From assembly GCA_031289865.1 (NCBI GenBank), contig JAITOQ010000009.1, forward strand, positions 1-26,734: a stretch of 26,734 bases of DNA, in the 5' to 3' direction. Both the position numbers and the translations under genes were made by a program. This DNA is from Clostridiales bacterium (GTDB taxonomy: Bacteria > Bacillota > Clostridia > Christensenellales > JAISNN01). Positions 15,709-22,587 of the stretch are shown here, one piece after another. The stretch's first letter is position 1; each line of letters opens with the position of its first letter. Under the pieces are notes generated by a model. The model was not told where the DNA came from. It worked only from the letters and a program-made list of their open reading frames with translations, and ran no database searches.

Positions 15709-16010
15709 TTTTTTGCAAAAGGATATCGGGGGTTTTGCAGAATGATATCGAGTTTTTTGCAGAATGATATTGGATTTTTTTGCGAAATGATATTTGGGGG
15801 GTACGGAACGATATTGGGGGAGTGCGAAATAATATTTGAGTTTTTGCGAAACGACATTGGGGGGCGCGAAAGGACATGGGGGTGCGAAAGGACATGGGGC
15901 GCGAAAGGATATTGGAGGAGCGCGAAAGGATATTTGAGTTTTTACAAAATGATATTGGGGTTTTGTGAGATGATATTGGGTTTTTTTGATAATCGGAACA
16001 GCATGAGTTT
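15709..16010. repeat. Degenerate tandem array, about 13 units of 17-27 bp
   Basis: Units follow the pattern T-run, GC(A/G)(A/G)AA, (T/G)GATAT or GACAT, then T(T/C)GG and a G-run: for example TTTTGCAGAATGATATCGAG, GCGAAATGATATTTGGGG, GCGAAAGGACATGGGG, ACAAAATGATATTGGGG. Unit length varies through T-run and G-run changes, and there are no unique spacers, so this is not CRISPR. Two related words recur at 16119-16135 and 16168-16185. The top strand is strongly G-rich over C. The leftward reading frame across it is a by-product of the repeats. It lies among the parS sites, so an iteron-like binding array is possible (inference). Confidence 0.75.
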
Positions 16011-16079
16011 GGAAAAATAGCTTTTATCTGTTCCGATTGTTTAAAAAAAATCATCGTTATTAAATGTCGGTATCTTTCT

Positions 16080-16106
16080 GTAGGGGACGATGCCCTCATC
16101 GTCCCA
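16080..16106. repeat. Dispersed hairpin repeat, copy 6
   Basis: GTAGGGGACGATG then CCCTCATCGTCCCA. Confidence 0.8.
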
Positions 16107-16231
16107 CTCGCGGTCATTTTGCAGAATAATATTCGACTGTTTTGGGGAACAAAAGACGCTATTTGGGGGAATGATATTCGACTGTTTGTAGAAGCGAAAA
16201 CCAAGGTTTGTGGGGTAGGGGCGCGGGACTA

Positions 16232-16247
16232 TGTTTCATGTGAAACA
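16232..16247. promoter_or_regulatory. parS site 7 (CATGTG core)
   Basis: TGTTTCATGTGAAACA: one central base differs from consensus; both arms are intact. Confidence 0.82.
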
Positions 16248-16295
16248 TGGGCGTCGAGAATAAAATTAGCGGATAGGGGACAAGCGAACAGCCGA

Positions 16296-16311
16296 TGTTT
16301 CATGTGAAACA
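16296..16311. promoter_or_regulatory. parS site 8 (CATGTG core)
   Basis: TGTTTCATGTGAAACA, the same variant as site 7, 64 bp away and 24 bp from the end of the microprotein gene. Confidence 0.82.
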
Positions 16312-16334
16312 TTTTTAAAAACGACGCTGTTTTT

Positions 16335-16475
16335 TTAGGAGAAATATCCCGTTTTTGACATGCACTTCGGACAAATTTCATCGGGGTTACATTGCGGACA
16401 AAGTATCGATCCGCAGTCCTTGCAAATCCTCATATCTTCCGCGCTTCCTTTTGTGTTGCAGTTTTTACAAAACAT
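16335..16475 (-). CDS. Zinc-ribbon microprotein, 46 residues
   Basis: The protein reads MFCKNCNTKGSAEDMRICKD for the first 20 residues and continues with CGSILCPQC and EICPKC. Four CxxC knuckles (C3/C6, C18/C21, C26/C29, C35/C38) could build one or two zinc ribbons. GGAG lies 6 bp upstream of the ATG at 16473-16475, and the even spacing of eight cysteines in so short a frame argues for a real gene. Only a weak promoter-like sequence is visible upstream (TTGAGA near 16530). The gene lies between luxS and the parS cluster. The function is unknown; nucleic-acid or protein binding is usual for such ribbons. Confidence 0.75.
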   Translation of the reverse strand: MFCKNCNTKGSAEDMRICKDCGSILCPQCNPDEICPKCMSKTGYFS

Positions 16476-16592
16476 ATATACTCCGCTGTAAGTTTTTAAT
16501 AGTGTTTTTAAATAGTTTACCCGTCTTTTCTCAATTCATACTCTTTGAGCGGTTGCTTTGATTTTAAGTGACGTACATTCTTTTTTTTATGT

Positions 16593-16630
16593 TGAAATAA
16601 AAAATCGTCCGAATTACATCGAACGATTTT
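16593..16630 (-). terminator. Intrinsic terminator on the leftward strand
   Basis: Stem AAAATCGTCCG / CGAACGATTTT (one mismatch, 8-nt loop). Read leftward it is followed by a T-rich run, fitting the end of a luxS transcript about 225 bp downstream of luxS. It also isolates the microprotein gene. Confidence 0.65.
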
Positions 16631-16722
16631 AATCACTAAGCTGTGACGGGTTTGGTTTTGCAAAATGGTAGGGGAATTTTATGCCGCCGAATTTCGGAAT
16701 GAAATGGGTTTTTTGTAAGGTA

Positions 16723-16842
16723 CGGGACGATGAGGGCATCGTCCCCTACAAGAGGACTGCCATTTGAGATTCTTCGCTAAGCTCAGAATGACACATGTTT
16801 TTTATCTGAATGATACGGGACGATGAGGGCATAGTCCCCTAC
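16723..16842. repeat. Dispersed hairpin copies 7 and 8 with an AGATTCTTCGC repeat between
   Basis: Two same-orientation copies of the GGGACGATGAGGGCAT hairpin (16723-16749 and 16816-16842, the latter with CATAGTCCCC) flank a copy of the AGATTCTTCGC...GCTCAGAATGACA repeat (16762-16793). Both hairpins end in CCCCTACAAGAG. This fills the downstream region of luxS. Confidence 0.8.
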
Positions 16843-16854
16843 AAGAGAATTTTT

Positions 16855-17286
16855 TTATATGTGTTCGGAGAGGGCGTTCAGATATTCCCGTATTTCTTGT
16901 TTTGCGCCCTCTAAGTCGTGTTCGCGGTAGTTGCCGCACTCCCTTTCGGATGCGCCGGGGATTTCTTGGAGGTCTAAGCATTTGTGAAACGCGGCGAGGA
17001 GATGAGGGAGGGCTTGCTCCTTTAGAATTCCGTTTAAGAGGAGATAAAAGCCCGTTCGGCAGCCCATGGGCCCAAAATAGACCACACGCTCCTTGATTTC
17101 GCTGTTCCTTATAACGGTTGCAAACAAATGTTCGATAGTATGGATCGCCGCGTTTGAAATGTAATCGCCCGCGTTCGGCTTTTTGAATCGCAAATCATAG
17201 GTGAAAATACCGTTTGCAACGCTGCCCAAATAAAAGCCCTTTTTGTGAACGGTGTGATCGATTTTGAACGAAGATATGGTTTCCAT
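16855..17286 (-). CDS. luxS: S-ribosylhomocysteine lyase LuxS
   Basis: A 143-residue cytoplasmic metalloenzyme that cleaves S-ribosylhomocysteine to homocysteine and DPD, the autoinducer-2 precursor, in the activated methyl cycle. Metal ligands H49 and H53 in HTIEH and C117 in ECGNYREHD are present, as are the catalytic E52 and C76 in GPMGCRTGFYL. The protein is slightly shorter than usual (about 150-160), mostly at the C-terminus. AAGGAG lies 7 bp upstream. An extended -10 promoter (TGCTATAAT) overlaps the divergent rsmG promoter. No partner gene (for example the nucleosidase) is nearby. Confidence 0.97.
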   Translation of the reverse strand: METISSFKIDHTVHKKGFYLGSVANGIFTYDLRFKKPNAGDYISNAAIHTIEHLFATVIRNSEIKERVVYFGPMGCRTGFYLLLNGILKEQALPHLLAAFHKCLDLQEIPGASERECGNYREHDLEGAKQEIREYLNALSEHI

Positions 17287-17334
17287 AGTTTTGCTCCTTG
17301 TTTTTTAATTTTTTTTATTTTTTTTATCATATAT

Positions 17335-17365
17335 ATTATAGCATATTCGTTAAAGTTATTGACAA
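17335..17365 (-). promoter_or_regulatory. luxS promoter, overlapping that of rsmG
   Basis: Read leftward: extended -10 TGCTATAAT (TATAAT at 17335-17340) with TTGTCA at 17360-17365, spacer 19. Its -35 shares bases with the -35 of the rightward rsmG promoter, so the two polymerases should compete. Confidence 0.6.
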
Positions 17366-17387
17366 AAATTTTTTAAAAAAGTATAAT
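17359..17387 (+). promoter_or_regulatory. Consensus promoter of rsmG
   Basis: Perfect TTGACA (17359-17364), 17-bp spacer, perfect TATAAT (17382-17387); predicted start near 17394, 23 bp before the rsmG ATG. Confidence 0.88.
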
Positions 17388-17416
17388 AGAGGGGTAGTGA
17401 ATAAAGGACGCGGAAA

Positions 17417-18139
17417 ATGAGCGAATGTTTTGATAAGGCTTTTCTAAAAGTTTGTTTGGATAAATTGGGGCTCGGCTGCGGCGACGCGGATTCGGATCGG
17501 TTTGAAGAGTTCTTTTTGGCGATAACGGAGTTTAACAAAGCCGTCAACCTCACGACAATCATCGACCAGCGGGAGTTTATCATTAAGCATATCGCCGACA
17601 GTCTTTCCGCAATGCCGTTGTTTCCTCAAAACGCTTCGGTCGCGGATATCGGTCCCGGCGGCGGGTTCCCCTCGATTCCGCTCAAGATTCTTCGGAACGA
17701 TCTCTCTTTCGCATTGTTTGAGGCGGTGGGAAAAAAAACGGCGTTTCTAAATTCTCTTAAAGAAAAGTTGGGGCTTGAAAGGGTCGATTGCTTTCACCTA
17801 AGAGCGGAAGAGGCGGCGGGGAAGGGTTATCGCGGAAGCTTTGACGCGGTCGTAGCGCGTGCCGTTGCACCGCTCAACACACTTCTCGAATACGCGCTCC
17901 CGTTATTAAAAAAGAACGGTTTATTGATAGCATATAAGGGGAGCGAAAAGGTAGTCGGCGAAGAAATCATTCGAGCGGAACACGCGACAAAGCTTCTCGG
18001 CGGGATATTGCAAGAGAAACGCACCGTATTCCTCCCGTTTTCGGAGGACCGACGAACCCTCGTCGTATATCGGAAAACACATTCGACACCGACCGTCTAC
18101 CCGCGTTTGGGAAATAAACCTCGTCTGTCGCCGCTATAG
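17417..18139 (+). CDS. rsmG: 16S rRNA (guanine527-N7)-methyltransferase RsmG
   Basis: A 240-residue SAM-dependent enzyme (GidB family) that methylates G527 of 16S rRNA, a position whose loss gives low-level streptomycin resistance in other bacteria. The conserved FNKAVNLTTI and KHIADSL precede the SAM-binding motif VADIGPGGGFPSIPLKI (about 75-91), followed by ARAVAPLNTLLEYALPLLK and LIAYKG. Length is typical. AAAGGA lies 8 bp before the ATG. As in Bacillus, rsmG lies upstream of parA-parB on the same strand. The gene ends directly at palindrome copy 4. Confidence 0.96.
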   Translation: MSECFDKAFLKVCLDKLGLGCGDADSDRFEEFFLAITEFNKAVNLTTIIDQREFIIKHIADSLSAMPLFPQNASVADIGPGGGFPSIPLKILRNDLSFALFEAVGKKTAFLNSLKEKLGLERVDCFHLRAEEAAGKGYRGSFDAVVARAVAPLNTLLEYALPLLKKNGLLIAYKGSEKVVGEEIIRAEHATKLLGGILQEKRTVFLPFSEDRRTLVVYRKTHSTPTVYPRLGNKPRLSPL

Positions 18140-18214
18140 TTTGTTTTGATAAGAGAGGTTGCAAAGACAAAATTTTTTCAAAAATTTTTTCTCTGCACTC
18201 TTTTCAAAAACTTT
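18140..18214. repeat. Gene-bracketing palindrome, copy 4 (right of rsmG)
   Basis: TTTTGATAAGAGAGGTTGCA, then GACAAAATTTTTT / AAAAATTTTTTCTCTGC arms, then ACTCTTTTCAAAAACTTT; begins just after the rsmG stop. The left arm has GCAAAGAC instead of GCAGAGAC. Confidence 0.85.
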
Positions 18215-18222
18215 ATCTCCTT

Positions 18223-18287
18223 AAATCTATTGAGCCGTAGAAGGTGTCGCATCATAATCTATTGAACCATATTAAAGTCTCACAGCA
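18223..18287. repeat. Two tandem imperfect 32-bp repeats upstream of parA
   Basis: AATCTATTGAGCCGTAGAAG at 18223 and AATCTATTGAACCATATTAA at 18255, both ending in CA(C)AT/GCAT-like sequence. They lie in the spacer between palindrome copies 4 and 5, where the parAB promoter is expected. No strong promoter is visible there. Confidence 0.55.
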
Positions 18288-18314
18288 TAAACCGTTTAAC
18301 AATTAAAATAGATA

Positions 18315-18405
18315 GAGTTTTTGAAAAGAGTGCAGAGAAAAAATTTGTTCACAAATTTTGTCTCTGCAACCTATCTTATCAAAAAATTCTCTTATCAAAA
18401 AATAA
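18315..18405. repeat. Gene-bracketing palindrome, copy 5 (left of parAB)
   Basis: GTTTTTGAAAAGAG, arms GCAGAGAAAAAATTTGT / ACAAATTTTGTCTCTGC, then a CTTATCAAAAAA tail that is duplicated (CTTATCAAAAAATTCT, then CTTATCAAAAAA), then ATAAAAA before parA. Confidence 0.9.
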
Positions 18406-18424
18406 AAACACAAGCGAGAAAAAA

Positions 18425-19228
18425 ATGGGCAAAATTATTACGTTTACAAATCAAAAAGGCGGGGTTGGCAAAACGACGACCTGTATCAATCTATCCGCGT
18501 ACATTGCAAAGGCGGGTTACAAGGTTCTCTTGGTAGACCTTGATCCGCAAGGCAACGCTTCGAGCGGAGTCGCGGCGGTGAAAAACAAGGGGACGCCGTC
18601 CGTGTATTCGGTGTTGTCAAATCAAATGGAGATTGACGACAAGGGCTTAATTCAAGAGACTAAGGTCCCGAACCTCTATGTCCTCCCGTCCACAATAGAT
18701 CTCGCGGGCGCGGAAATCGAGTTGGCAAAGCTCGGACGTGAGCAAGGTGAAATATTGGCACAAAAGCTTGCTCCCGCAAAGGCGATTTATGATTACATCA
18801 TGATCGATTGCCCGCCGTCACTCGGACTTTTGACGGTCAACGCGCTCACCGCAAGCGACAGCGTATTGATACCGATTCAGTGCGAATTTTTCGCTCTCGA
18901 AGGGCTTTCGCAATTGATCAACACCGTCAAGATCATTAAACGCGCTCTCAATCCTAAATTGGAAATCGAGGGAGTTGTACTTACGATGTACGACCCTCGC
19001 TCAAAGCTGACGCTGCAAGTCGCGGAGGAAATCAAAAAGTATTTTAACGACAAACTGTTTGATGCGCGTATCCCGCGGAATATTCGTTTGGCGGAAGCTC
19101 CGGGATTCGGGCTGCCGATTCTATTGTATGACAAGCGGTCGCAAGGCGGCAGAGCCTACGAGGATCTCAAAGATGAATTTTTAAGAAAGGAACGCAAAAA
19201 ACTCGGACTTCCCGAGGAAACGGAATAG
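18425..19228 (+). CDS. parA: Chromosome-partitioning ATPase ParA/Soj
   Basis: A 267-residue deviant Walker A ATPase that cooperates with ParB on parS to move origins apart and, in Bacillus, also regulates DnaA. The deviant Walker A KGGVGKTT is at 11-18, the A' motif LLVDLDPQGN near 35-44, and the Walker B-like IMIDCPPSLG near 125. The family C-terminal signatures RIPRNIRLAEAPGFG and YDKRSQGGRAY are complete. No good ribosome site is visible before the ATG (only GCGAG), which sits 20 bp from palindrome copy 5. parB follows after 91 bp. Palindromes at 18315 and 20301 bracket the pair. Confidence 0.97.
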   Translation: MGKIITFTNQKGGVGKTTTCINLSAYIAKAGYKVLLVDLDPQGNASSGVAAVKNKGTPSVYSVLSNQMEIDDKGLIQETKVPNLYVLPSTIDLAGAEIELAKLGREQGEILAQKLAPAKAIYDYIMIDCPPSLGLLTVNALTASDSVLIPIQCEFFALEGLSQLINTVKIIKRALNPKLEIEGVVLTMYDPRSKLTLQVAEEIKKYFNDKLFDARIPRNIRLAEAPGFGLPILLYDKRSQGGRAYEDLKDEFLRKERKKLGLPEETE

Positions 19229-19319
19229 AGTGTTAAAAAACCTATCCGCGGGAATCAATCAAATATCATTCTGCTTTAATTTATAAAAACGACTTAAACT
19301 TTTTCGGAGGAAAACAAAA

Positions 19320-20300
19320 ATGGCTATCAATAAGGGATTAGGCAAAGGACTCGCCGCTCTGTTACAAGATTTGGTAGAAGAGGAACACAAGAACGAAATG
19401 AACGCCGCGGAGACCATCAATTCTCTGACGGGCGCCGCACCGAAGCCGGCGGCGGCAAATACGGCGGTCGCCGCGCCGAAAGCCGCGGACACGCGTGTCG
19501 GAAACGTCAACGAGGTGGACATTTCTCTCGTGGACGCAAATCCGAATCAACCGCGCAAGCATTTTGACGACGTTGCGCTCCGTGAGCTTGCCGCGTCTAT
19601 TAAGACTTACGGGATTTTACAACCGCTCATATTGGTCAAGATAGACGGTCGATTCATAATCGTTGCGGGAGAGAGAAGATACCGCGCCGCAAAAATTGCG
19701 GGGCTTACAAGCATACCCGCGATCGTTCGCGAGTTGACGCCTCAAGACATCAAAGAGATTGCTATCATTGAAAATCTGCAAAGAGAGGATTTGAATCCTA
19801 TCGAGGCGGCTGAAGCAATGAAAGAGCTTATGAATACTTACCGCTTGACGCAAGACGAGCTTTCGCAAAAAATCGGGAAGAGCCGTCCGACTATAACGAA
19901 TCTGTTGAGATTGCTTTCGCTGTCCGAACCCGTTATCGCGTTGGTTCGCGTCGGCAAAATCTCCGCTGGACACGCACGCGCACTCGTGGTCGTCGAAAAC
20001 AAGGAAATTCAAGAGAAGCTTGCCAATACCGTGGTACAGACGCAAATGTCAGTCAGAGAACTCGAAAATCAAGTGAAGATGTATTCGTTAAAGGGACAAA
20101 TCGAGATCGCCGAAAAAACACCGAAGGAAAAGAAGAGTAAGGAGCTGCGCGATATGATAGTGGGTATGAAACGCGTGTTCGGGACGAAAGTCAAGATTAT
20201 CGGGAATGATAATAAGGGGCGAATTTGTATCGACTACTTTACCCGCGACGACCTCGACAGAATACATGCACTTGTTGAAGTACTGAAAAATAATAAGTAA
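19320..20300 (+). CDS. parB: ParB/Spo0J, parS-binding CTPase
   Basis: A 326-residue CTP-dependent DNA clamp that loads at parS, spreads and organises the origin. The N-terminus has KGLGKGLAAL, a typical ParA-stimulating segment, then an Ala/Pro-rich linker (about 35-62). The CTP-binding domain follows, with PNQPRKHF (75-82), GERRYRA (118-124) and ENLQREDLNP (151-160). A helix-turn-helix lies at about 177-198 (LTQDELSQKIGKSRPTITN), and a C-terminal dimerisation domain follows. CGGAGG lies 10 bp before the ATG. Its targets are the eight parS sites at 14.5-16.3 kb, unusually not inside or beside parB itself. Confidence 0.98.
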   Translation: MAINKGLGKGLAALLQDLVEEEHKNEMNAAETINSLTGAAPKPAAANTAVAAPKAADTRVGNVNEVDISLVDANPNQPRKHFDDVALRELAASIKTYGILQPLILVKIDGRFIIVAGERRYRAAKIAGLTSIPAIVRELTPQDIKEIAIIENLQREDLNPIEAAEAMKELMNTYRLTQDELSQKIGKSRPTITNLLRLLSLSEPVIALVRVGKISAGHARALVVVENKEIQEKLANTVVQTQMSVRELENQVKMYSLKGQIEIAEKTPKEKKSKELRDMIVGMKRVFGTKVKIIGNDNKGRICIDYFTRDDLDRIHALVEVLKNNK

Positions 20301-20380
20301 TTTTTTTGTTTTTTGTAAATAGAGGTGCGAGACAAAATTTTTGGGAAAAATTTTTTCTCGCGCTCTTTTCAAAAACTTTA
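20301..20380. repeat. Gene-bracketing palindrome, copy 6 (right of parB)
   Basis: Starts at the parB stop: T-run, TTTTGTAAATAGAGG, arms GCGAGACAAAATTTTT / AAAAATTTTTTCTCGC, then GCTCTTTTCAAAAACTTT. GCGAGA subtype. Confidence 0.9.
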
Positions 20381-20519
20381 ACGCTTTTTTATTTGGGTTA
20401 AACATAGGTTAGAGGGTAAATGTGCTGTTTCTAATCCGAAGCGAAGCTACACATAAACTTTCAACTCTCAACTTTCAACTTTCCGTTTAGAAACGCACAT
20501 TGTTTCAACAATGAACATA

Positions 20520-20860
20520 GAGTTATCCACTTTTTCCGAATTTTTGGAAATCGGTTTTGCGAATGGGCGCGTTTAAATGACAGTTTTTCGCGGTTTTTGG
20601 TTTGTGCGGGGTGAAAAGGTTTTTGGTTTGTGAGGCGGTTTTGTGGATAGTTTGGATCCGATTGTGAAAATTGTTGATAAAAAAACAAAAGTTTTCTACA
20701 ATAACGTATTTACAAAATCAACAAGATGTAGTATAATATAGATGCTTTTCGGTCTATTAGTTGTGGTTGTGAAATTTACTCCACAATTCCACTTTCCTTA
20801 TTATTATTATCATTATTAAAAAGAATAAAGAATAATAAGAAGAAGAAATCAAAGCGGGAG
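20520..20860. other. Candidate oriC segment upstream of dnaN
   Basis: Three DnaA-box-like words each match TTATCCACA at 8 of 9 positions: TTATCCACT (20523), TGTGGATAG (20642) and TGTTGATAA (20672). They are followed by a strong promoter and an AT-rich stretch with TTA/ATA triplets (about 20798-20845) suitable for unwinding. The position directly upstream of dnaN is the classical dnaA-oriC position, but no dnaA frame is found. Evidence is moderate; box density is low. Confidence 0.45.
20709..20737 (+). promoter_or_regulatory. Strong rightward promoter in the dnaN upstream region
   Basis: TTTACA (20709-20714), 17-bp spacer, TATAAT (20732-20737). The transcript would reach dnaN with a leader of about 600 nt. 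A ribosome-site-like GCGGGAG at 20853 precedes only an 8-10 codon frame. This could be a former dnaA promoter (inference). Within 20860-21100 only one repeat-like stretch (CCACCCC...AGGGGAATTTTATCGG, about 20960-21015) is seen. Confidence 0.7.
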
Positions 20861-21102
20861 ATGTTGAGAGTGAATAAGGGTTTTAAAAAGTGACAGAGGT
20901 GGTAGATAAGATAAGTGGCAAAATCCCTACACCCGCAATAACCGACTGACGTTTAACCACCCCGTCGAACTTCGTTCGCCACCCCTCCCCATAGGGGAAT
21001 TTTATCGGCTAACAGAGCGGGTGTGTCCGACACGAGAATAAAATAGGCAGATAAATTGTAGATGTCAAATACAACAATAAAATCGTCTTAACGTAAAAAG
21101 AA

Positions 21103-21155
21103 AAAGCGCGACAAGCGTTATCTATCTTACTCTCAAAACTGAGTAAGCGCGCTTT
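21103..21155 (+). other. Two-level stem structure in the dnaN leader
   Basis: An outer stem AAAGCGCG (21103-21110) / CGCGCTTT (21148-21155) encloses an inner stem CTTACTC / GAGTAAG with an 8-nt loop directly against it. No T-run follows, so it is not a typical terminator. It may be an RNA control element of dnaN. Confidence 0.5.
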
Positions 21156-21190
21156 CTCGATACTATGAAATATTTTCTATAAAAGTTTTA

Positions 21191-21268
21191 AAGTTTTTGA
21201 AAAGAGTGCAGAGAAAAAATTTTTGAAAAAATTTTGTCTCTGCAACCTCTCTTATCAAAAAAATAAAA
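21191..21268. repeat. Gene-bracketing palindrome, copy 7 (left of dnaN)
   Basis: AGTTTTTGAAAAGAG, arms GCAGAGAAAAAATTTTT / AAAAATTTTGTCTCTGC, CTCTTATCAAAAAAATAAAA. The inner A/T tail is expanded into tandem AAAAATAAAAAACA-like units up to about 21318, just before the dnaN ribosome site. Confidence 0.9.
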
Positions 21269-21340
21269 TAAAAATAAAAAACAAAAAAATAAAAAACAAA
21301 AAAATAAAAAATAAAAAACTTAAAAAGGAGAGATACATAA

Positions 21341-22441
21341 ATGAAATTTTTCTGCGAGTCAACGGAGTTAGCGGACGCGGTATTAAAGGCGGCGAAGGCA
21401 TTACCCGTAAAGAAGCAAATGCCTATTTTGGAGGGCATAAAATTCCGTGCGGAGGGCGACAAGCTGACGGTATTGGCGTCGGACTTAGAGCTGTCGATTC
21501 AAAAGGTGATTAAGGCCGATATCAAAATTGAGGGTGAAGCGGTGATTTCGGGTAGGTTTATTGCCGACTTTGTTAAGAAGCTAAACAACGATACGGTTGA
21601 GATCAATGTCAACGACAACAAGATGACGATTGCGTATGAGGACAACAAGGTAACGCTGCAGTGCTTAAACGCGGACGAATACCCGCCGATCCTCATGTTT
21701 GACGAGGAAAAGGGCTTGGAGATCAAGGGCAAGGAATTAAAAGACATGATCGAAAAAGTCATTTTTTGTGCGGCGACCGACGATTCGCGCCCGATTTATA
21801 AGGGGTGCAATATCGAGGCTGGCGACGGCACGGTCACGGCGGTTGCGCTGAACGGCGTAAGGCTCGGCTATCACAAAAAAGAAATCGAGTTGAACGGGAA
21901 GTCGCTCAATTTTATCGCGCCGTCACGGTCGCTCTCGGAGGCGGCAAAGCTTATAGATAATCCCGAAGATATCGTCGAGATAATACTGCAAAAAAATAAC
22001 GTACAGTTCAATTTGGGCGGGACAAAGATTATTTCGCGACTGATCGACGGGAAATATATCGATTATAAAAAGATTGTGCCGTCGGAATATTCCGTCGAGG
22101 TCACAGCCGATAAAAAACAGCTTGAGGAAGCTATCGAGCGCGCAACGCTCATTCTGCGCGAGGAAAAAAGCGATATCATTAAGCTTGAAATCAAAGAAAA
22201 GGTTATCGAAATCACTTCAAAATCGGAGCTTGGAAATATTAAAGAGACCGTGACCGCGGGCATTAAAGGCAAAGACCTCATAATAGCGTTTAATGCGAAA
22301 TTTTTGATCGATATGCTACGCAATATCGACGACGAATATATTAAACTCTATTTTATCAATAGCACAAGCCCGTGCGTCATTAAACCCGTCGAGGGCGACG
22401 AGTACTTGTATTTGATATTGCCGATGAAAATAGCGGCTTAA
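21341..22441 (+). CDS. dnaN: DNA polymerase III sliding clamp (beta subunit)
   Basis: A 366-residue protein that dimerises into the ring tethering polymerase to DNA. Three clamp domains of about 120 residues are recognisable. The conserved features are PVKKQMPILEGI near the N-terminus, the hydrophobic-cleft region with SRPIYKGC, and the C-terminal end SPCVIKPVEG...YLYLILPMKI, where the LPM(K/R) motif lines the partner-binding pocket. Length is standard (about 365-380). AAAGGAGAG lies 10 bp before the ATG. No dnaA lies upstream and no recF or gyrase downstream; instead the gene stands alone between inverted palindrome copies 7 and 8. Confidence 0.98.
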   Translation: MKFFCESTELADAVLKAAKALPVKKQMPILEGIKFRAEGDKLTVLASDLELSIQKVIKADIKIEGEAVISGRFIADFVKKLNNDTVEINVNDNKMTIAYEDNKVTLQCLNADEYPPILMFDEEKGLEIKGKELKDMIEKVIFCAATDDSRPIYKGCNIEAGDGTVTAVALNGVRLGYHKKEIELNGKSLNFIAPSRSLSEAAKLIDNPEDIVEIILQKNNVQFNLGGTKIISRLIDGKYIDYKKIVPSEYSVEVTADKKQLEEAIERATLILREEKSDIIKLEIKEKVIEITSKSELGNIKETVTAGIKGKDLIIAFNAKFLIDMLRNIDDEYIKLYFINSTSPCVIKPVEGDEYLYLILPMKIAA

Positions 22442-22522
22442 GTTTTATTTTTTTTGATAAGAATAATGCAGAGACAAAATTTGTGAACAAATTTTTTCTC
22501 TGCACTCTTTTCAAAGACTTTA
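22442..22522. repeat. Gene-bracketing palindrome, copy 8 (right of dnaN)
   Basis: Begins at the dnaN stop: TTTTATTTTTTTTGATAAGA, arms GCAGAGACAAAATTTGT / ACAAATTTTTTCTCTGC, then ACTCTTTTCAAAGACTTT. Confidence 0.92.
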
Positions 22523-22587
22523 ACGCTTTATTAGAGGAAATCAAACGTCAGCGGGTTAAATGTTGACCTTTTTTTGCAGAAAAACTA

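Larger units (their letters stand above)
13845..16334. other. Gene-free origin-proximal region with parS cluster
   Basis: About 2.5 kb without a convincing gene. Open frames of 60-190 codons here lack ribosome sites and simply translate parS sites, hairpin repeats or the tandem array. It holds eight parS or parS-like sites, three dispersed hairpins, a 20-bp palindrome, DnaA-box-like words (TTATTCACA at 15270, TTATCCGCA at 15292) and a degenerate tandem array. It also marks the change from leftward to rightward core genes, except that the leftward microprotein and luxS lie on its right. It is a candidate segregation centre and possibly part of oriC. Confidence 0.6.

Noticed and set aside
15709..16010. 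CRISPR array
   Set aside because: Units are degenerate and contiguous with no unique equal-length spacers, and no cas genes are present.
15629..16204. A 191-codon leftward frame over the tandem array
   Set aside because: It translates the degenerate repeat units and a dispersed hairpin (SFRTP/SFCK-like repeats), lacks a ribosome site and resembles no protein; it is a by-product of the array.
20853..20902. Remnant of dnaA after GCGGGAG
   Set aside because: The frame is only 8-10 codons and its residues do not resemble the DnaA N-terminus, so I cannot call it a pseudogene.
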